Origin: an uncultured Flavobacteriales bacterium
GTDB lineage: Bacteria; Bacteroidota; Bacteroidia; Flavobacteriales_E; Vicingaceae
NCBI GenBank assembly: GCA_913056345.1
Contig: CAJXMH010000009.1
Location: 41,883-105,882, forward strand
Direction of reading: 5' to 3'
Length of the DNA: 64,000 nt
Shown here: positions 16,567-24,875 of the stretch, piece by piece
Numbering within the stretch: the stretch's first letter is position 1
Layout: every line of letters begins with the position of its first letter
Made by a program: the position numbers and the translations under genes
The notes under the pieces: generated by a model
Database searches by the model: none
Seen by the model: the letters and a program-made list of their open reading frames with translations, nothing else
Told to the model about the DNA's origin: nothing

Positions 16567-18440
16567 TCTTTATCAAGCTTTTGGTAAACTGAGTTGTTGC
16601 TTATGTATTCAGGCACAAGCTCTTTTAATACTTTTACTAGTTCTATTTCATCTTTTTGGTTTATTCCTTCCTCAAGTAATTTAACTTTTTCCTCGACTTC
16701 TTCTAGGCCGTACTTCGCAACCTTAGCAATCATAATCTGAGGGTGGTGAGTGGGTAGCGTATTCTCTTCATCATTCAAGAGTTCTTCATAGAGCTTTTCA
16801 CCCGGTCTTAAACCTGTAAATACAATCTGAATGTCTTTTCCTTCCTCTAAGCCTGAGAGTTTGATCATTTGCCTAGCCAAGTCCGTTATTTTGACCGACT
16901 CGCCCATATCAAAAATATAAATATCACCTCCTTTACCGGATGATCCAGCTTCTAGCACCAATTGACAAGCCTCAGGAATGGTCATAAAATAGCGTGTAAT
17001 TTCTGGATGTGTAACTGTTAATGGTCCTCCTTGTTCGATTTGCTTTTTGAACAGAGGAATAACCGAACCATTAGATCCCAGCACATTACCAAATCTGGTA
17101 GTTATAAAATTGGTTTTAGAACTTTTATTTAAAGCTTGAGTATAAATTTCAGCTACCCTTTTGCTGGCTCCCATAACATTGGTAGGGTTTACTGCTTTAT
17201 CGGTAGAAACCATTACAAAGGTTTCTACTTTAAAATCATGCGAAAGATTGGCGATCAATCTTGTTCCTAAAATATTGGTATAAATTGCTTCAGTTGGGTT
17301 ATTTTCCATTAAAGGAACATGCTTGTAGGCAGCAGCATGGTATACTATTTCAGGTTTTTCTTTTTCAAAAAGGGCATGCATTCTATGTTTGTTGCAGATA
17401 TCTCCAATAACTATTTCGATACATTCAGCCTGCTTATTGGCTGAAAGTTCCATTTCCAATTCATATAAGTCAGACTCTGCCTGATCTACTAACAACAAAC
17501 GGCGTGGCTTATAATTAATCGCTTGTCGCACAATCTCGCTTCCTATAGAGCCTGCCGCCCCTGTTATGAGTACTACTTTGTCCTTTATTTGATTTTTTAT
17601 GGTTTCTTCAGAAAGCAAAATGGGGTCTCTCCCCAAAAGGTCACCAATTTTTACCTGCCTGATTTGCTTTACGCTCAATTCTCCATTGATCCATTTATTA
17701 GCAGGAGGAACATTTAAGGTTTGTACCCTATGGTTTAGGCAGCTGGTGATAATTTGGTTTAATCTAGTTTTACTCAAGTTGGCTGTAGAGATGATCAAAT
17801 GGCTAGCTTTCTTTTCGCTTAGTACCTCATCAAGTAATTTACCGTTATATATGGGCTTGTTCTCAAGTTTTCTCTTGCTTTTGGCTTTGTCGTCATCAAC
17901 GAAACCAATTACATTGTAATTGCTTTTTGGATCCCTATCAATCGTTCTTTTCGCTATAACTCCTGCTTCACCTGCCCCAAAAATCAAAACAGGAGTTTTC
18001 TCAGTGTTTGGGTTACTAAAGTTATCATACATCAGTTTAAAAAATGCCCGAGCTGTAATCATTAAGAAAGAGGACAAAAGGAATTCGAGTATAACAATTG
18101 AGAATGGAATAATAAACACCTTGCTGATACCATAAGACACTCCATTAGACATGGCGATAATAAGACTGCCTGCAAAGCAAACAATCAAAACCTTCCTGGC
18201 ATCGTCAGTATTAGTGTAACGTATGTAGCTGGCATATTGCTTACCAAGAAAAAAGCTCAACGCTCTAATGCCTAAGATAGTGGCAACCGCATATTTAATA
18301 AAAGGCAGTTCAGTGCTAGGAATGCTAAAGTTGAATCGAAGCATGTAGGCCATGAAAATTGCTGTGCCAACAATTGCTATGTCAATTAAGAAAATTGCCC
18401 AGCGCGGAGTATTTGACTTAAAAATCAAATTCTTGACCAT
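16551..18440 (-). CDS. Membrane-bound UDP-sugar 4,6-dehydratase (CapD/PglF/WbpM family)
   Basis: A 629-residue inner-membrane enzyme. Four hydrophobic helices cover about residues 12-125. A first Rossmann-like domain has GAGEAG at 155-160. The catalytic SDR domain has TGAAGSIG at 293-300, STDKAV at about 412-417 and MGASK at 423-427, where Met replaces the usual catalytic Tyr, as in this family. The predicted reaction is dehydration of UDP-GlcNAc to a 4-keto-6-deoxy sugar, feeding the aminotransferase and the initiating transferase downstream. The length is typical for the long form. It is the first gene of the minus-strand polysaccharide block. Confidence 0.93.
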   Translation of the reverse strand: MVKNLIFKSNTPRWAIFLIDIAIVGTAIFMAYMLRFNFSIPSTELPFIKYAVATILGIRALSFFLGKQYASYIRYTNTDDARKVLIVCFAGSLIIAMSNGVSYGISKVFIIPFSIVILEFLLSSFLMITARAFFKLMYDNFSNPNTEKTPVLIFGAGEAGVIAKRTIDRDPKSNYNVIGFVDDDKAKSKRKLENKPIYNGKLLDEVLSEKKASHLIISTANLSKTRLNQIITSCLNHRVQTLNVPPANKWINGELSVKQIRQVKIGDLLGRDPILLSEETIKNQIKDKVVLITGAAGSIGSEIVRQAINYKPRRLLLVDQAESDLYELEMELSANKQAECIEIVIGDICNKHRMHALFEKEKPEIVYHAAAYKHVPLMENNPTEAIYTNILGTRLIANLSHDFKVETFVMVSTDKAVNPTNVMGASKRVAEIYTQALNKSSKTNFITTRFGNVLGSNGSVIPLFKKQIEQGGPLTVTHPEITRYFMTIPEACQLVLEAGSSGKGGDIYIFDMGESVKITDLARQMIKLSGLEEGKDIQIVFTGLRPGEKLYEELLNDEENTLPTHHPQIMIAKVAKYGLEEVEEKVKLLEEGINQKDEIELVKVLKELVPEYISNNSVYQKLDKEKTTV

Positions 18441-18533
18441 CTTGTAAAATTAAATATTATTTATCTCAGGCTTAGGATTGCTTTAACATAGGCTTTTTCT
18501 AGGACTTGTTTATTCTCCTCAGTTTCTAGCTGC

Positions 18534-18547
18534 TTCTACGTGTAGAA
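18534..18547. other. Short inverted repeat upstream of the dehydratase gene
   Basis: TTCTAC, a 2-base spacer (GT) and GTAGAA form a dyad 94 bases upstream of the dehydratase start in the 212-base gap after the GH3 gene. It could be an operator. The rest of the gap shows no clear TAnnTTTG box. Dyads this short also occur by chance. Confidence 0.2.
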
Positions 18548-18652
18548 AGAATCAGTTTTTACTCTCTTACGATACGTTAAAAGTAAGCCAGTAACATTTG
18601 GTTTTGATTGGAAAAAATCAAGGACTTTTAGTTGAAATTACTTTTGTCAATT

Positions 18653-20140
18653 TTAATTTTTACTGAGCTGAGCAGCTATCTTTCTATCATTCGCCAATCG
18701 GGGCAATTTATTTTGTCCGCCTAACTTTCCTTGGCTTTTCATGTAAAGTTGAAAACTTCCTTTAGGTAAGCGTTTGATTTTAAGTGGCTGTAGTACCTTA
18801 CCATTGATAAGGTCTTTATAATATGGGTTTTGCTTCTGCATTTCTTGGTCAAGCGCCTTCGCAAAATGGCCTAGATCTTCAATCTCATCCATTTCAATAA
18901 ACCATTCATGGTAGGGTAGGCCTTCCTTAGGTTCCACTTCAGGAGCGAGGTGAAATTCATAAACAGAGACTTTGCTTTGTTCAGAGGCGTTTTTTATAGC
19001 TCGCTCAACTTCTTCAGCAATTACGTGCTCACCAAAAGCAGAGGTGTAATGCTTAATTCTTCCGCTTACCACTATGCGATATGGCTGTAAAGAAGTGAAA
19101 CGCACAAGGTCTCCAATACTGTATGCCCAAAGTCCCGCATTGGTGCTGAGCACAATTGCATAATTCTTGTCTAATTCTACTTCAGATAGCTTTAGGCGGC
19201 TTGGATTTTCATCGTGCACTTCATCGGCAGGGATGAATTCGTAAAACATCCCCGAATTCAATAAAAGCAGCATCCCGTCGGCGCTTTGGCTATCTTGGTA
19301 CGCTATAAAACCTTCAGAAGCAGGATATAACTCAATAGCATCAACTTTTTTACCAATTAACTTTTCCATAACTCCTCGGTAGGGAGCATAATTCACCCCT
19401 CCGTAGATAAAAAGCGAAAAGTTTGGGAAAATGTCTGCAACGGTACCTTTTCCGCTCTCCTCTATCAGTTTTTCAAAATACATCTGCACCCATGGAGGGA
19501 TTCCACTGATCAGCCGCATATCCTCTTTTACTGTCTCTTTGCAAATGGCTGTTACTTTTTCTTCCCAGTCTTCAATGCAATTGGTTGAAAATGATGGCAT
19601 GCGATTTTTTTGCAAATATCCCGGCACATGGTGAGCTACTATTCCTGATAATCTTCCTGTGGGAATGGCACCTGAATGATCAAGCTCGGGGCTTCCTTGC
19701 AGAAAGATCATTTTACCATCTACAAACTTCGCCTTGCCAGTTTCTGCAATGTAGTGCAGAATTGCATTTCTGGCCGCATTGATGTGATGGGGAATAGACT
19801 CTTTAGTAAGGGGAATGTATTTTGCTCCTGAGGTAGTACCTGAGGTTTTGCTGAGGTAAATTGGCTTACCCGGCCATAAAACTGAACTCTCTCCTTTAAC
19901 TATGCGGTCAAAGTAGGGTTTCAGCTTTTCGTAATCCCTAAATGGCACCTGCTTTTTATAGTCTTCATAGCTTTTTATTTCATGGAAATTGTGGTCTTTG
20001 CCAAAGGCGGTTCCTCTTCCTTGACTCACTAGCTCCTTAAACACCTTTTCTTGGGTTTCATGAGGGCTATTGGCCCACTTTTGTGTTTGCCTTTTTACCC
20101 AAAAAGCTACTAGCTTACTTAAGCGCGACTTTAAGCTCAT
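18653..20140 (-). CDS. GH3 auxin-responsive-promoter family protein (acyl-adenylate/amide synthetase-like)
   Basis: A 495-residue soluble enzyme of the GH3 branch of the ANL adenylate-forming superfamily. The ATP-binding motif is SKTSGTTSGAKYIPLT (about 107-122). Later family landmarks are the IYGGVNYAPYR segment, ELYPASEGF and the YSIGDLVRFTS motif. Plant GH3 proteins join amino acids to acyl acids; the bacterial substrate is unknown. Its start directly abuts the stop of the upstream M23 gene without overlap, so the two are very likely co-transcribed. Confidence 0.87.
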   Translation of the reverse strand: MSLKSRLSKLVAFWVKRQTQKWANSPHETQEKVFKELVSQGRGTAFGKDHNFHEIKSYEDYKKQVPFRDYEKLKPYFDRIVKGESSVLWPGKPIYLSKTSGTTSGAKYIPLTKESIPHHINAARNAILHYIAETGKAKFVDGKMIFLQGSPELDHSGAIPTGRLSGIVAHHVPGYLQKNRMPSFSTNCIEDWEEKVTAICKETVKEDMRLISGIPPWVQMYFEKLIEESGKGTVADIFPNFSLFIYGGVNYAPYRGVMEKLIGKKVDAIELYPASEGFIAYQDSQSADGMLLLLNSGMFYEFIPADEVHDENPSRLKLSEVELDKNYAIVLSTNAGLWAYSIGDLVRFTSLQPYRIVVSGRIKHYTSAFGEHVIAEEVERAIKNASEQSKVSVYEFHLAPEVEPKEGLPYHEWFIEMDEIEDLGHFAKALDQEMQKQNPYYKDLINGKVLQPLKIKRLPKGSFQLYMKSQGKLGGQNKLPRLANDRKIAAQLSKN

Positions 20141-21016
20141 CTAATTGAAATTGATAAATTTCATTGGATCAACTGGGGAGCCATTTTTCCATAGTTCAAA
20201 GTGAAGATGTGGACCGGAGCTTAACTCACCCGTATTGCCAATAATGGCGATGGGGTCTCCTGCTTTCACTTGGTCACCTGTTTTCTTCAATAAAACAGAA
20301 TTATGCTTGTATACAGAAATTAGGTCGTTTTGGTGTTGCAATTGAATTACGTAGCCTGTTTCAACCGTCCAATCGGCAAAAATAACCGTACCTTCTAAAG
20401 TTGCGTTGATTGCTTCATTCTTTGGAGCAACTATGTCAATCCCAAAGTGCTCTTCGCTTGGGCTAAATAGACTGGTAACGCTTCCTTTTAATGGTGCAAA
20501 AAAATACATCTTAGCTGCAGTATTTTCACTACTACTGCTATTGTTTTTCAAGGAATATGAATCTTCTCGTTCTACATAATCTCTAAGAATAGAGTCTTCT
20601 TTTGATTTCACAGCAGGGTTTGCCGCTTCTTTTGGTTTTACGCTGCTCTCGTTGGTGTCAGCTTTCATTACTTGTGGGTCTTCTCCTTTAAGTATAGCAG
20701 AAATATTGCTCAAATAGATTTCATTTTGAGCTAACTCATGCTCCAAAGAGTCGCTTTTAAGCACCATTTTAGTAAGGTCTTCGCGCAGGCTAACATCTGT
20801 GTAGCCGGGAATGTATTCTCTTAAAGGAGTAAAAACAATGATGACTACAACCGTGCCCATAAGTACAACTGACAGGCTAAGGATTAAGGTAAAAATGTTG
20901 AGAGGAGACAATCGATAAGAAAAGCGTTCTTCAAAAGTTGCATCGTTCAAAATCACCAAACGATATTTGTTTTTGAGCTTCTTAAATAATTTTTTCTTTT
21001 TTTCTTCTTTCGACAT
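20141..21016 (-). CDS. M23-family peptidoglycan endopeptidase, membrane-anchored
   Basis: A 291-residue protein with a Lys-rich cytoplasmic start (KKKK repeats), one transmembrane helix at about 36-60, a periplasmic linker and a C-terminal LytM/M23 domain. The zinc and catalytic motifs are intact: HFGIDIVAP for the first His and Asp, and GPHLHFELW for the HxH pair. Family members cut cross-links of peptidoglycan or act in elongation and division. It forms a two-gene unit with the GH3 gene and is divergent from the SprE/PorW gene. Confidence 0.9.
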   Translation of the reverse strand: MSKEEKKKKLFKKLKNKYRLVILNDATFEERFSYRLSPLNIFTLILSLSVVLMGTVVVIIVFTPLREYIPGYTDVSLREDLTKMVLKSDSLEHELAQNEIYLSNISAILKGEDPQVMKADTNESSVKPKEAANPAVKSKEDSILRDYVEREDSYSLKNNSSSSENTAAKMYFFAPLKGSVTSLFSPSEEHFGIDIVAPKNEAINATLEGTVIFADWTVETGYVIQLQHQNDLISVYKHNSVLLKKTGDQVKAGDPIAIIGNTGELSSGPHLHFELWKNGSPVDPMKFINFN

Positions 21017-21086
21017 AATAAGGTAGCACGAAATTAAAGCACACGCAGCTAATGTATGATAAGCTTAACAATCTTTACAGATTAAC

Positions 21087-21094
21087 TAACTTTG
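21087..21094 (+). promoter_or_regulatory. Predicted -7 box for the SprE/PorW gene
   Basis: TAACTTTG matches TAnnTTTG exactly, 65 bases before the TTG start at 21160. No good -33 TTG lies at the expected distance. The box overlaps the left arm of a 7-base inverted repeat (AACTTTG at 21088-21094 and CAAAGTT at 21101-21107), so a regulator could compete with RNA polymerase here. Confidence 0.4.
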
Positions 21095-21159
21095 AAAAAG
21101 CAAAGTTTAGCATAATAAATTGATACAAATAGCTTTATTACATTCCTACTAGGTACAAT

Positions 21160-23757
21160 TTGAAGAATCTATTTTCCCTTTATGCCCTTCTGATCTTGCT
21201 AATTGTTTCTTGCTCGAGAGAAAAAGATACCATGGTTTCCCGTGCCTATCACAATACAACAGCACGCTACAATGGGTATTTCAATGCCAGAGAGATCATG
21301 CGTGAGCAGGAAGCTCGATTGGAAGAGCAGCAAGTTGATGACTACTCACAGTTGTTGCCAATCTTTATTGTTCCCAACGAAAAGAAAGCACAAAGCATGT
21401 TTCCCGACATGGATCTTGTGATAGAGAAGTGTTCAGAGGTAATTGATCGCCATAGCATGTATATTAAGCGAGAGGAACATGTAAAATGGATTGACGATAG
21501 CTATATTTTAATTGGGAAAGCAAGATTTTACAAACAAGAGTATGGTTTAGCGGAAGAAACCTTTTTATACGTTTACCAAGCCTTTAAAAGAGATGAAAGG
21601 CGCTATTCCGGCTTAAATTGGCTTATTAGAACCTACATAGAAACAGAAGAATGGGATAAAGCCGAGGAGTTTATCGATCTAGCTGAGGATGAAAGAAGAA
21701 AATATCCTGACGACTTACTTGGGATGTATCATGCCGCAGTGGCCGACTTTTGGATCAGGAGGGACCAAGACTTCCCAAAGGCCATTCAAAACTTGCAGGA
21801 AGCCATTAAGTACGAAGAAGACAAAGACCAAAAAAGGCGCTTAACCTTTGTTTTAGCGCAGATTTATCAAGAGCAAAGAGACTATGCAGCAGCTACCCGA
21901 CTTTATACTCAAGTATTGAAACTAAATCCATCTTATGTGATGCGATTTAATGCTAGAATCAACCGCGCAATAGCTTATGACGTTTCAACTTCAGGTAGTG
22001 ACGATATAAAAAAAGAGTTGCGTAAGATGCTGAAAGATGCAAAAAATGAAGAGTTCAGAGATCAAATCTATTATGCTTTAGCAGAAATAGCCTTAAAAGA
22101 GGATGATGAACCCCAAGCTATTGAATTTCTTCGGAAGTCCACCAAGTTTAGCGTAAGCAATAATCGGCAGAAAGGCCTTTCTTACCTTAAGTTGGCTGAT
22201 CTATTTTTTGATCGACCTGCTTATGTAAAAGCTCAAGCCCATTATGACAGTACCATTCAGTATCTGCCTGAAGAACATCCGGAATATTATGAAGCAGAAA
22301 GCAAAAACAATAGCCTACAAGAATTGGTAAAAAACCTCAAAGTAATTGAACGTTTAGATAGTTTATTGGCCCTTTCTCAGCTTGATGAGAAGGCTAGAGA
22401 GAAGAAAGTAAAAAAGCTGATTGACCGTTTGAAGAAGGAAGAGGAGCAAAAAAAACAAGCAGAACTATTGGCTTTAAGAAGACAGCAGGAAGAAGCCACA
22501 AACCAAGGCTTTTTAAGCATGAATAGAGGAGGTGGCGGAAATAAAGGGAAGTGGTACTTCTACAATCCATCTACCATGGCCATGGGACTCAATGAGTTTA
22601 AACGTATTTGGGGCGATCGTCCTTTGGAGGACAATTGGCGTAGAAGGTCGAAAAGCAATGTAATTAAACAACAAACTGCTGCTGCTGCTCAAGAAGGGGA
22701 GCCAGAAACAGTAGATAAACAACAGGCTGGAGCAGAAAAAAAATACAACCTAGAGGAATTCCTTGAAAACATTCCCGGTAGCGTCCAAGAGCAATTGGAG
22801 GCCCATGGTAAGGTCGCCGAGGCCTTGTTTAACGTAGGAACTATCTTTAAGGAAAGCTTTAACGATAAACCCAGCGCCATTAAGTCCTTTGAACGAATCA
22901 TTAAGCAGTATGACACCTCGCAGTACAACTTACCAGCGCATTATCAGTTATACCGCATCTACTTTTTAGAGGGTAATGAGGAACAGGCTAAGGTTTATAA
23001 AGATTACATCTTAGATAACCATCCTTTTAGTGAGTATGCCTACTTGATTAAAAACCCAGAATACGCAAAGCAAACCAAAGCGAGTAAACAAAAGATAGAA
23101 GAGTTTTACGAGGCTACCTATAAACTATACGCTTATGGCTTATATCAAGATGTGATTGAAAGTTGCGAAAAAGCCGATCAAGTTTTCAAAGACAATCACA
23201 TCCAAGCAAAATTTGACTTTTTAAAGGCAAAGGCCATTGGGCATGAGCGGTCTAAGGATGAGTTTAGAAAAGCACTACAAGCTGTGATCGACGACCATCC
23301 TGAAGATACCGTTAAAGATCGAGCTCAATATATCCTAAATTATATGAAGAATATGGGTAATCCGTCTGCTCCAAAATCCTCGGGTAACTCTCCTTTTAAG
23401 TACAAACCAGATGAGCAGCATTTTTTCGTAGTTTCTTTTCCTGAAGGTAACCCAAATGGGAGGCAGTTGAAAATAAAGCTAGCGAATTTCAATCAATCTT
23501 CTTTTAGAGAAAAGGACCTTAAGTTCACAACTTCGGCACTGCCTAATAAAACCCTTTACTTGGTTAGGACATTTGACAATGAAATGGATGTTATGCGTTA
23601 TTACAGCGCCGTAAAGAACAACCCAGGAATAACCGCCGAGGTGGCAAGGACCCAAGCGAACCTCTACATTATTTCTCTATCGAATTTTCGGATTCTCTTT
23701 AAAGAGAAGAATGAACCCATTTATTTGGAGTTCTTTGGCAGGAAGTATCCGGGCTAA
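21160..23757 (+). CDS. SprE/PorW-like TPR lipoprotein of gliding motility and type IX secretion
   Basis: An 865-residue predicted lipoprotein. The lipobox is LIVSC with Cys at 18. The start of the mature protein (REKDTMVSRAYHNTTARYNGYFNAREI) is the signature I associate with SprE (Flavobacterium) and PorW (Porphyromonas), which support the T9SS. Many TPR-like helical pairs cover about residues 90-400 and 540-720, with a charged low-complexity linker at about 410-535 and a C-terminal SPOR-like beta region. The start is TTG at 21160; a later start would lose the signal peptide. Two T9SS cargo candidates are in the same window. Confidence 0.88.
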   Translation: MKNLFSLYALLILLIVSCSREKDTMVSRAYHNTTARYNGYFNAREIMREQEARLEEQQVDDYSQLLPIFIVPNEKKAQSMFPDMDLVIEKCSEVIDRHSMYIKREEHVKWIDDSYILIGKARFYKQEYGLAEETFLYVYQAFKRDERRYSGLNWLIRTYIETEEWDKAEEFIDLAEDERRKYPDDLLGMYHAAVADFWIRRDQDFPKAIQNLQEAIKYEEDKDQKRRLTFVLAQIYQEQRDYAAATRLYTQVLKLNPSYVMRFNARINRAIAYDVSTSGSDDIKKELRKMLKDAKNEEFRDQIYYALAEIALKEDDEPQAIEFLRKSTKFSVSNNRQKGLSYLKLADLFFDRPAYVKAQAHYDSTIQYLPEEHPEYYEAESKNNSLQELVKNLKVIERLDSLLALSQLDEKAREKKVKKLIDRLKKEEEQKKQAELLALRRQQEEATNQGFLSMNRGGGGNKGKWYFYNPSTMAMGLNEFKRIWGDRPLEDNWRRRSKSNVIKQQTAAAAQEGEPETVDKQQAGAEKKYNLEEFLENIPGSVQEQLEAHGKVAEALFNVGTIFKESFNDKPSAIKSFERIIKQYDTSQYNLPAHYQLYRIYFLEGNEEQAKVYKDYILDNHPFSEYAYLIKNPEYAKQTKASKQKIEEFYEATYKLYAYGLYQDVIESCEKADQVFKDNHIQAKFDFLKAKAIGHERSKDEFRKALQAVIDDHPEDTVKDRAQYILNYMKNMGNPSAPKSSGNSPFKYKPDEQHFFVVSFPEGNPNGRQLKIKLANFNQSSFREKDLKFTTSALPNKTLYLVRTFDNEMDVMRYYSAVKNNPGITAEVARTQANLYIISLSNFRILFKEKNEPIYLEFFGRKYPG

Positions 23758-23780
23758 TTTTTTCAATTTCATGGAAATGC

Positions 23781-23788
23781 TAACTTTG
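23781..23788 (+). promoter_or_regulatory. Predicted -7 box for the bactofilin gene
   Basis: TAACTTTG, an exact TAnnTTTG match, 17 bases before the first ATG of bactofilin. No clear -33 element is visible. It would place a transcript start at about 23793, allowing either ATG (23806 or 23827). Confidence 0.4.
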
Positions 23789-23805
23789 CACTTCAATTAA
23801 GCACA

Positions 23806-24231
23806 ATGTTCAAGAAAAATAATAGTATGGCCCGCAACAACGATGTAGATGCTTCATCAATCAACATTATCCGAAATGGAACAGAACTCAACGGCGATAT
23901 AAGCTGTAAAGGTGATATCAGAATCGATGGAAAGCTGACTGGTAATTTAAAGGCCGATGGCAAAGTGGTTGTAGGTGAAAATGGCTTTGTAGAAGGAAAC
24001 ATTGAGTGCGCTTATGCCACTATATCAGGCGCTTTAAAAGTTAACATTACAGTAGATGAACTTTTGACCTTAAAATCAACGGCTAACCTGGTAGGTGAAA
24101 TTGTAACCAATAAACTGCAAATTGAACCTGGTGCTAACTTTTCTGGAAGCTGTAAAATGGGAGCCGTGATCAAAGGCATAGAAAATGGCCAACAAAACAA
24201 GCAAGCAGGAAAAAGAGAAAAAACAGCCTAA
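23806..24231 (+). CDS. Bactofilin family cytoskeletal protein
   Basis: A 141-residue polymer-forming protein. The central domain (about residues 20-120) consists of short repeats rich in Gly, Val and Ile (GDISCKGDIRIDGKLTGNL, VEGNIECAYATISG, LVGEIVTNKLQIEPGANFSG), the right-handed beta-helix typical of bactofilins. These proteins form membrane-associated filaments that shape cells or place other proteins. The tail is polar. An internal ATG at 23827 is an alternative start. The last 47 bases overlap the next gene in another frame. It is directly followed by the ATP synthase accessory genes. Confidence 0.9.
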   Translation: MFKKNNSMARNNDVDASSINIIRNGTELNGDISCKGDIRIDGKLTGNLKADGKVVVGENGFVEGNIECAYATISGALKVNITVDELLTLKSTANLVGEIVTNKLQIEPGANFSGSCKMGAVIKGIENGQQNKQAGKREKTA

Positions 24232-24412
24232 CCAATTCATACGCTTTTCAGGAATGGCTACCCAAATGGCAGTCACCATTGGAGCAGGTGTTTTCGGAGG
24301 AATCAAGCTAGATGAGCTTCTAGAAAATCAACAACCTATTGCCACCTTAATAGGTTCTCTCTTGGGAGTGGTTGTTGCAATTTATTTGGTAGTAAAAGAC
24401 CTGTCTAAATGA
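24185..24412 (+). CDS. atpZ: AtpZ-like ATP synthase accessory membrane protein
   Basis: A 75-residue protein with two hydrophobic helices (about 24-45 and 50-70) joined by a short loop containing DELLENQQP. AtpZ-family proteins (AtpZ/AtpI, PF09527) sit before FO genes and have been linked to assembly of the c-ring or Mg2+/Ca2+ handling. The conserved NQFIRFSGMATQM stretch before helix 1 supports the start at 24185 despite the 47-base overlap with bactofilin. Its stop overlaps the next start by 4 bases (ATGA). Confidence 0.82.
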   Translation: MANKTSKQEKEKKQPNQFIRFSGMATQMAVTIGAGVFGGIKLDELLENQQPIATLIGSLLGVVVAIYLVVKDLSK

Positions 24413-24786
24413 AAAAGAACCAATTTTTTACAATAAATACGTTATTAGCGGTTGCATTGGCATGTTTTCATTTTGCAATTTTAAAAGTGCTTTCTTTAGA
24501 GTGGCATGCCATCTACCTTTCGGTCTATTTGTTCTTTCCAATAGCAACACTTTTGGTGCACCAGTCATTAATGAAACAGATCGACAAAAGACCACAAGCT
24601 TTTGTTACCTACTTTATGGGAGGCATGACCGCTAAACTACTAAGCTCTTTGGGAATTTTATTGGTAGTGTTATATACTAACCGTGAAATTAAGGTTGCCT
24701 ACACCTTATTGTTCATGATCTATTACCTCGCGTTCACGGTACTTAGCGTGCTTACACTCTTTAAAGCACTCAAGCAAAAAAATTAA
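24409..24786 (+). CDS. Four-helix membrane protein, AtpI-like position
   Basis: A 125-residue integral membrane protein with four predicted helices and short loops. Sequence alone does not give a firm family, but the size, helix number and place between atpZ and atpB match the AtpI-like proteins that precede FO genes and help c-ring assembly. It overlaps atpZ by 4 bases. A new promoter box follows at 24835, so this gene may be transcribed with bactofilin rather than with atpB. Confidence 0.65.
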   Translation: MKKNQFFTINTLLAVALACFHFAILKVLSLEWHAIYLSVYLFFPIATLLVHQSLMKQIDKRPQAFVTYFMGGMTAKLLSSLGILLVVLYTNREIKVAYTLLFMIYYLAFTVLSVLTLFKALKQKN

Positions 24787-24834
24787 ACTCAAAAAAGGGT
24801 AGCTAGTTTGTTTCACAGTCTTTTATTTTATACA

Positions 24835-24842
24835 TACTTTTG
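24835..24842 (+). promoter_or_regulatory. Predicted -7 box for the atpBEFHAG operon
   Basis: TACTTTTG followed by CGCCC, an exact TAnnTTTG match, 33 bases before the atpB ATG. A TTTG at 24807-24810 could be the -33 element, although its spacing of 24 bases is slightly longer than usual. Confidence 0.6.
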
Positions 24843-24875
24843 CGCCCAAATTTGTAAGACCTCTATTTGAAAGTA

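Noticed and set aside
23793..24306. Several long minus-strand frames over the bactofilin and atpZ genes
   Set aside because: They are antisense shadows: no signal, no motif and odd composition, while the plus-strand genes are clearly real.
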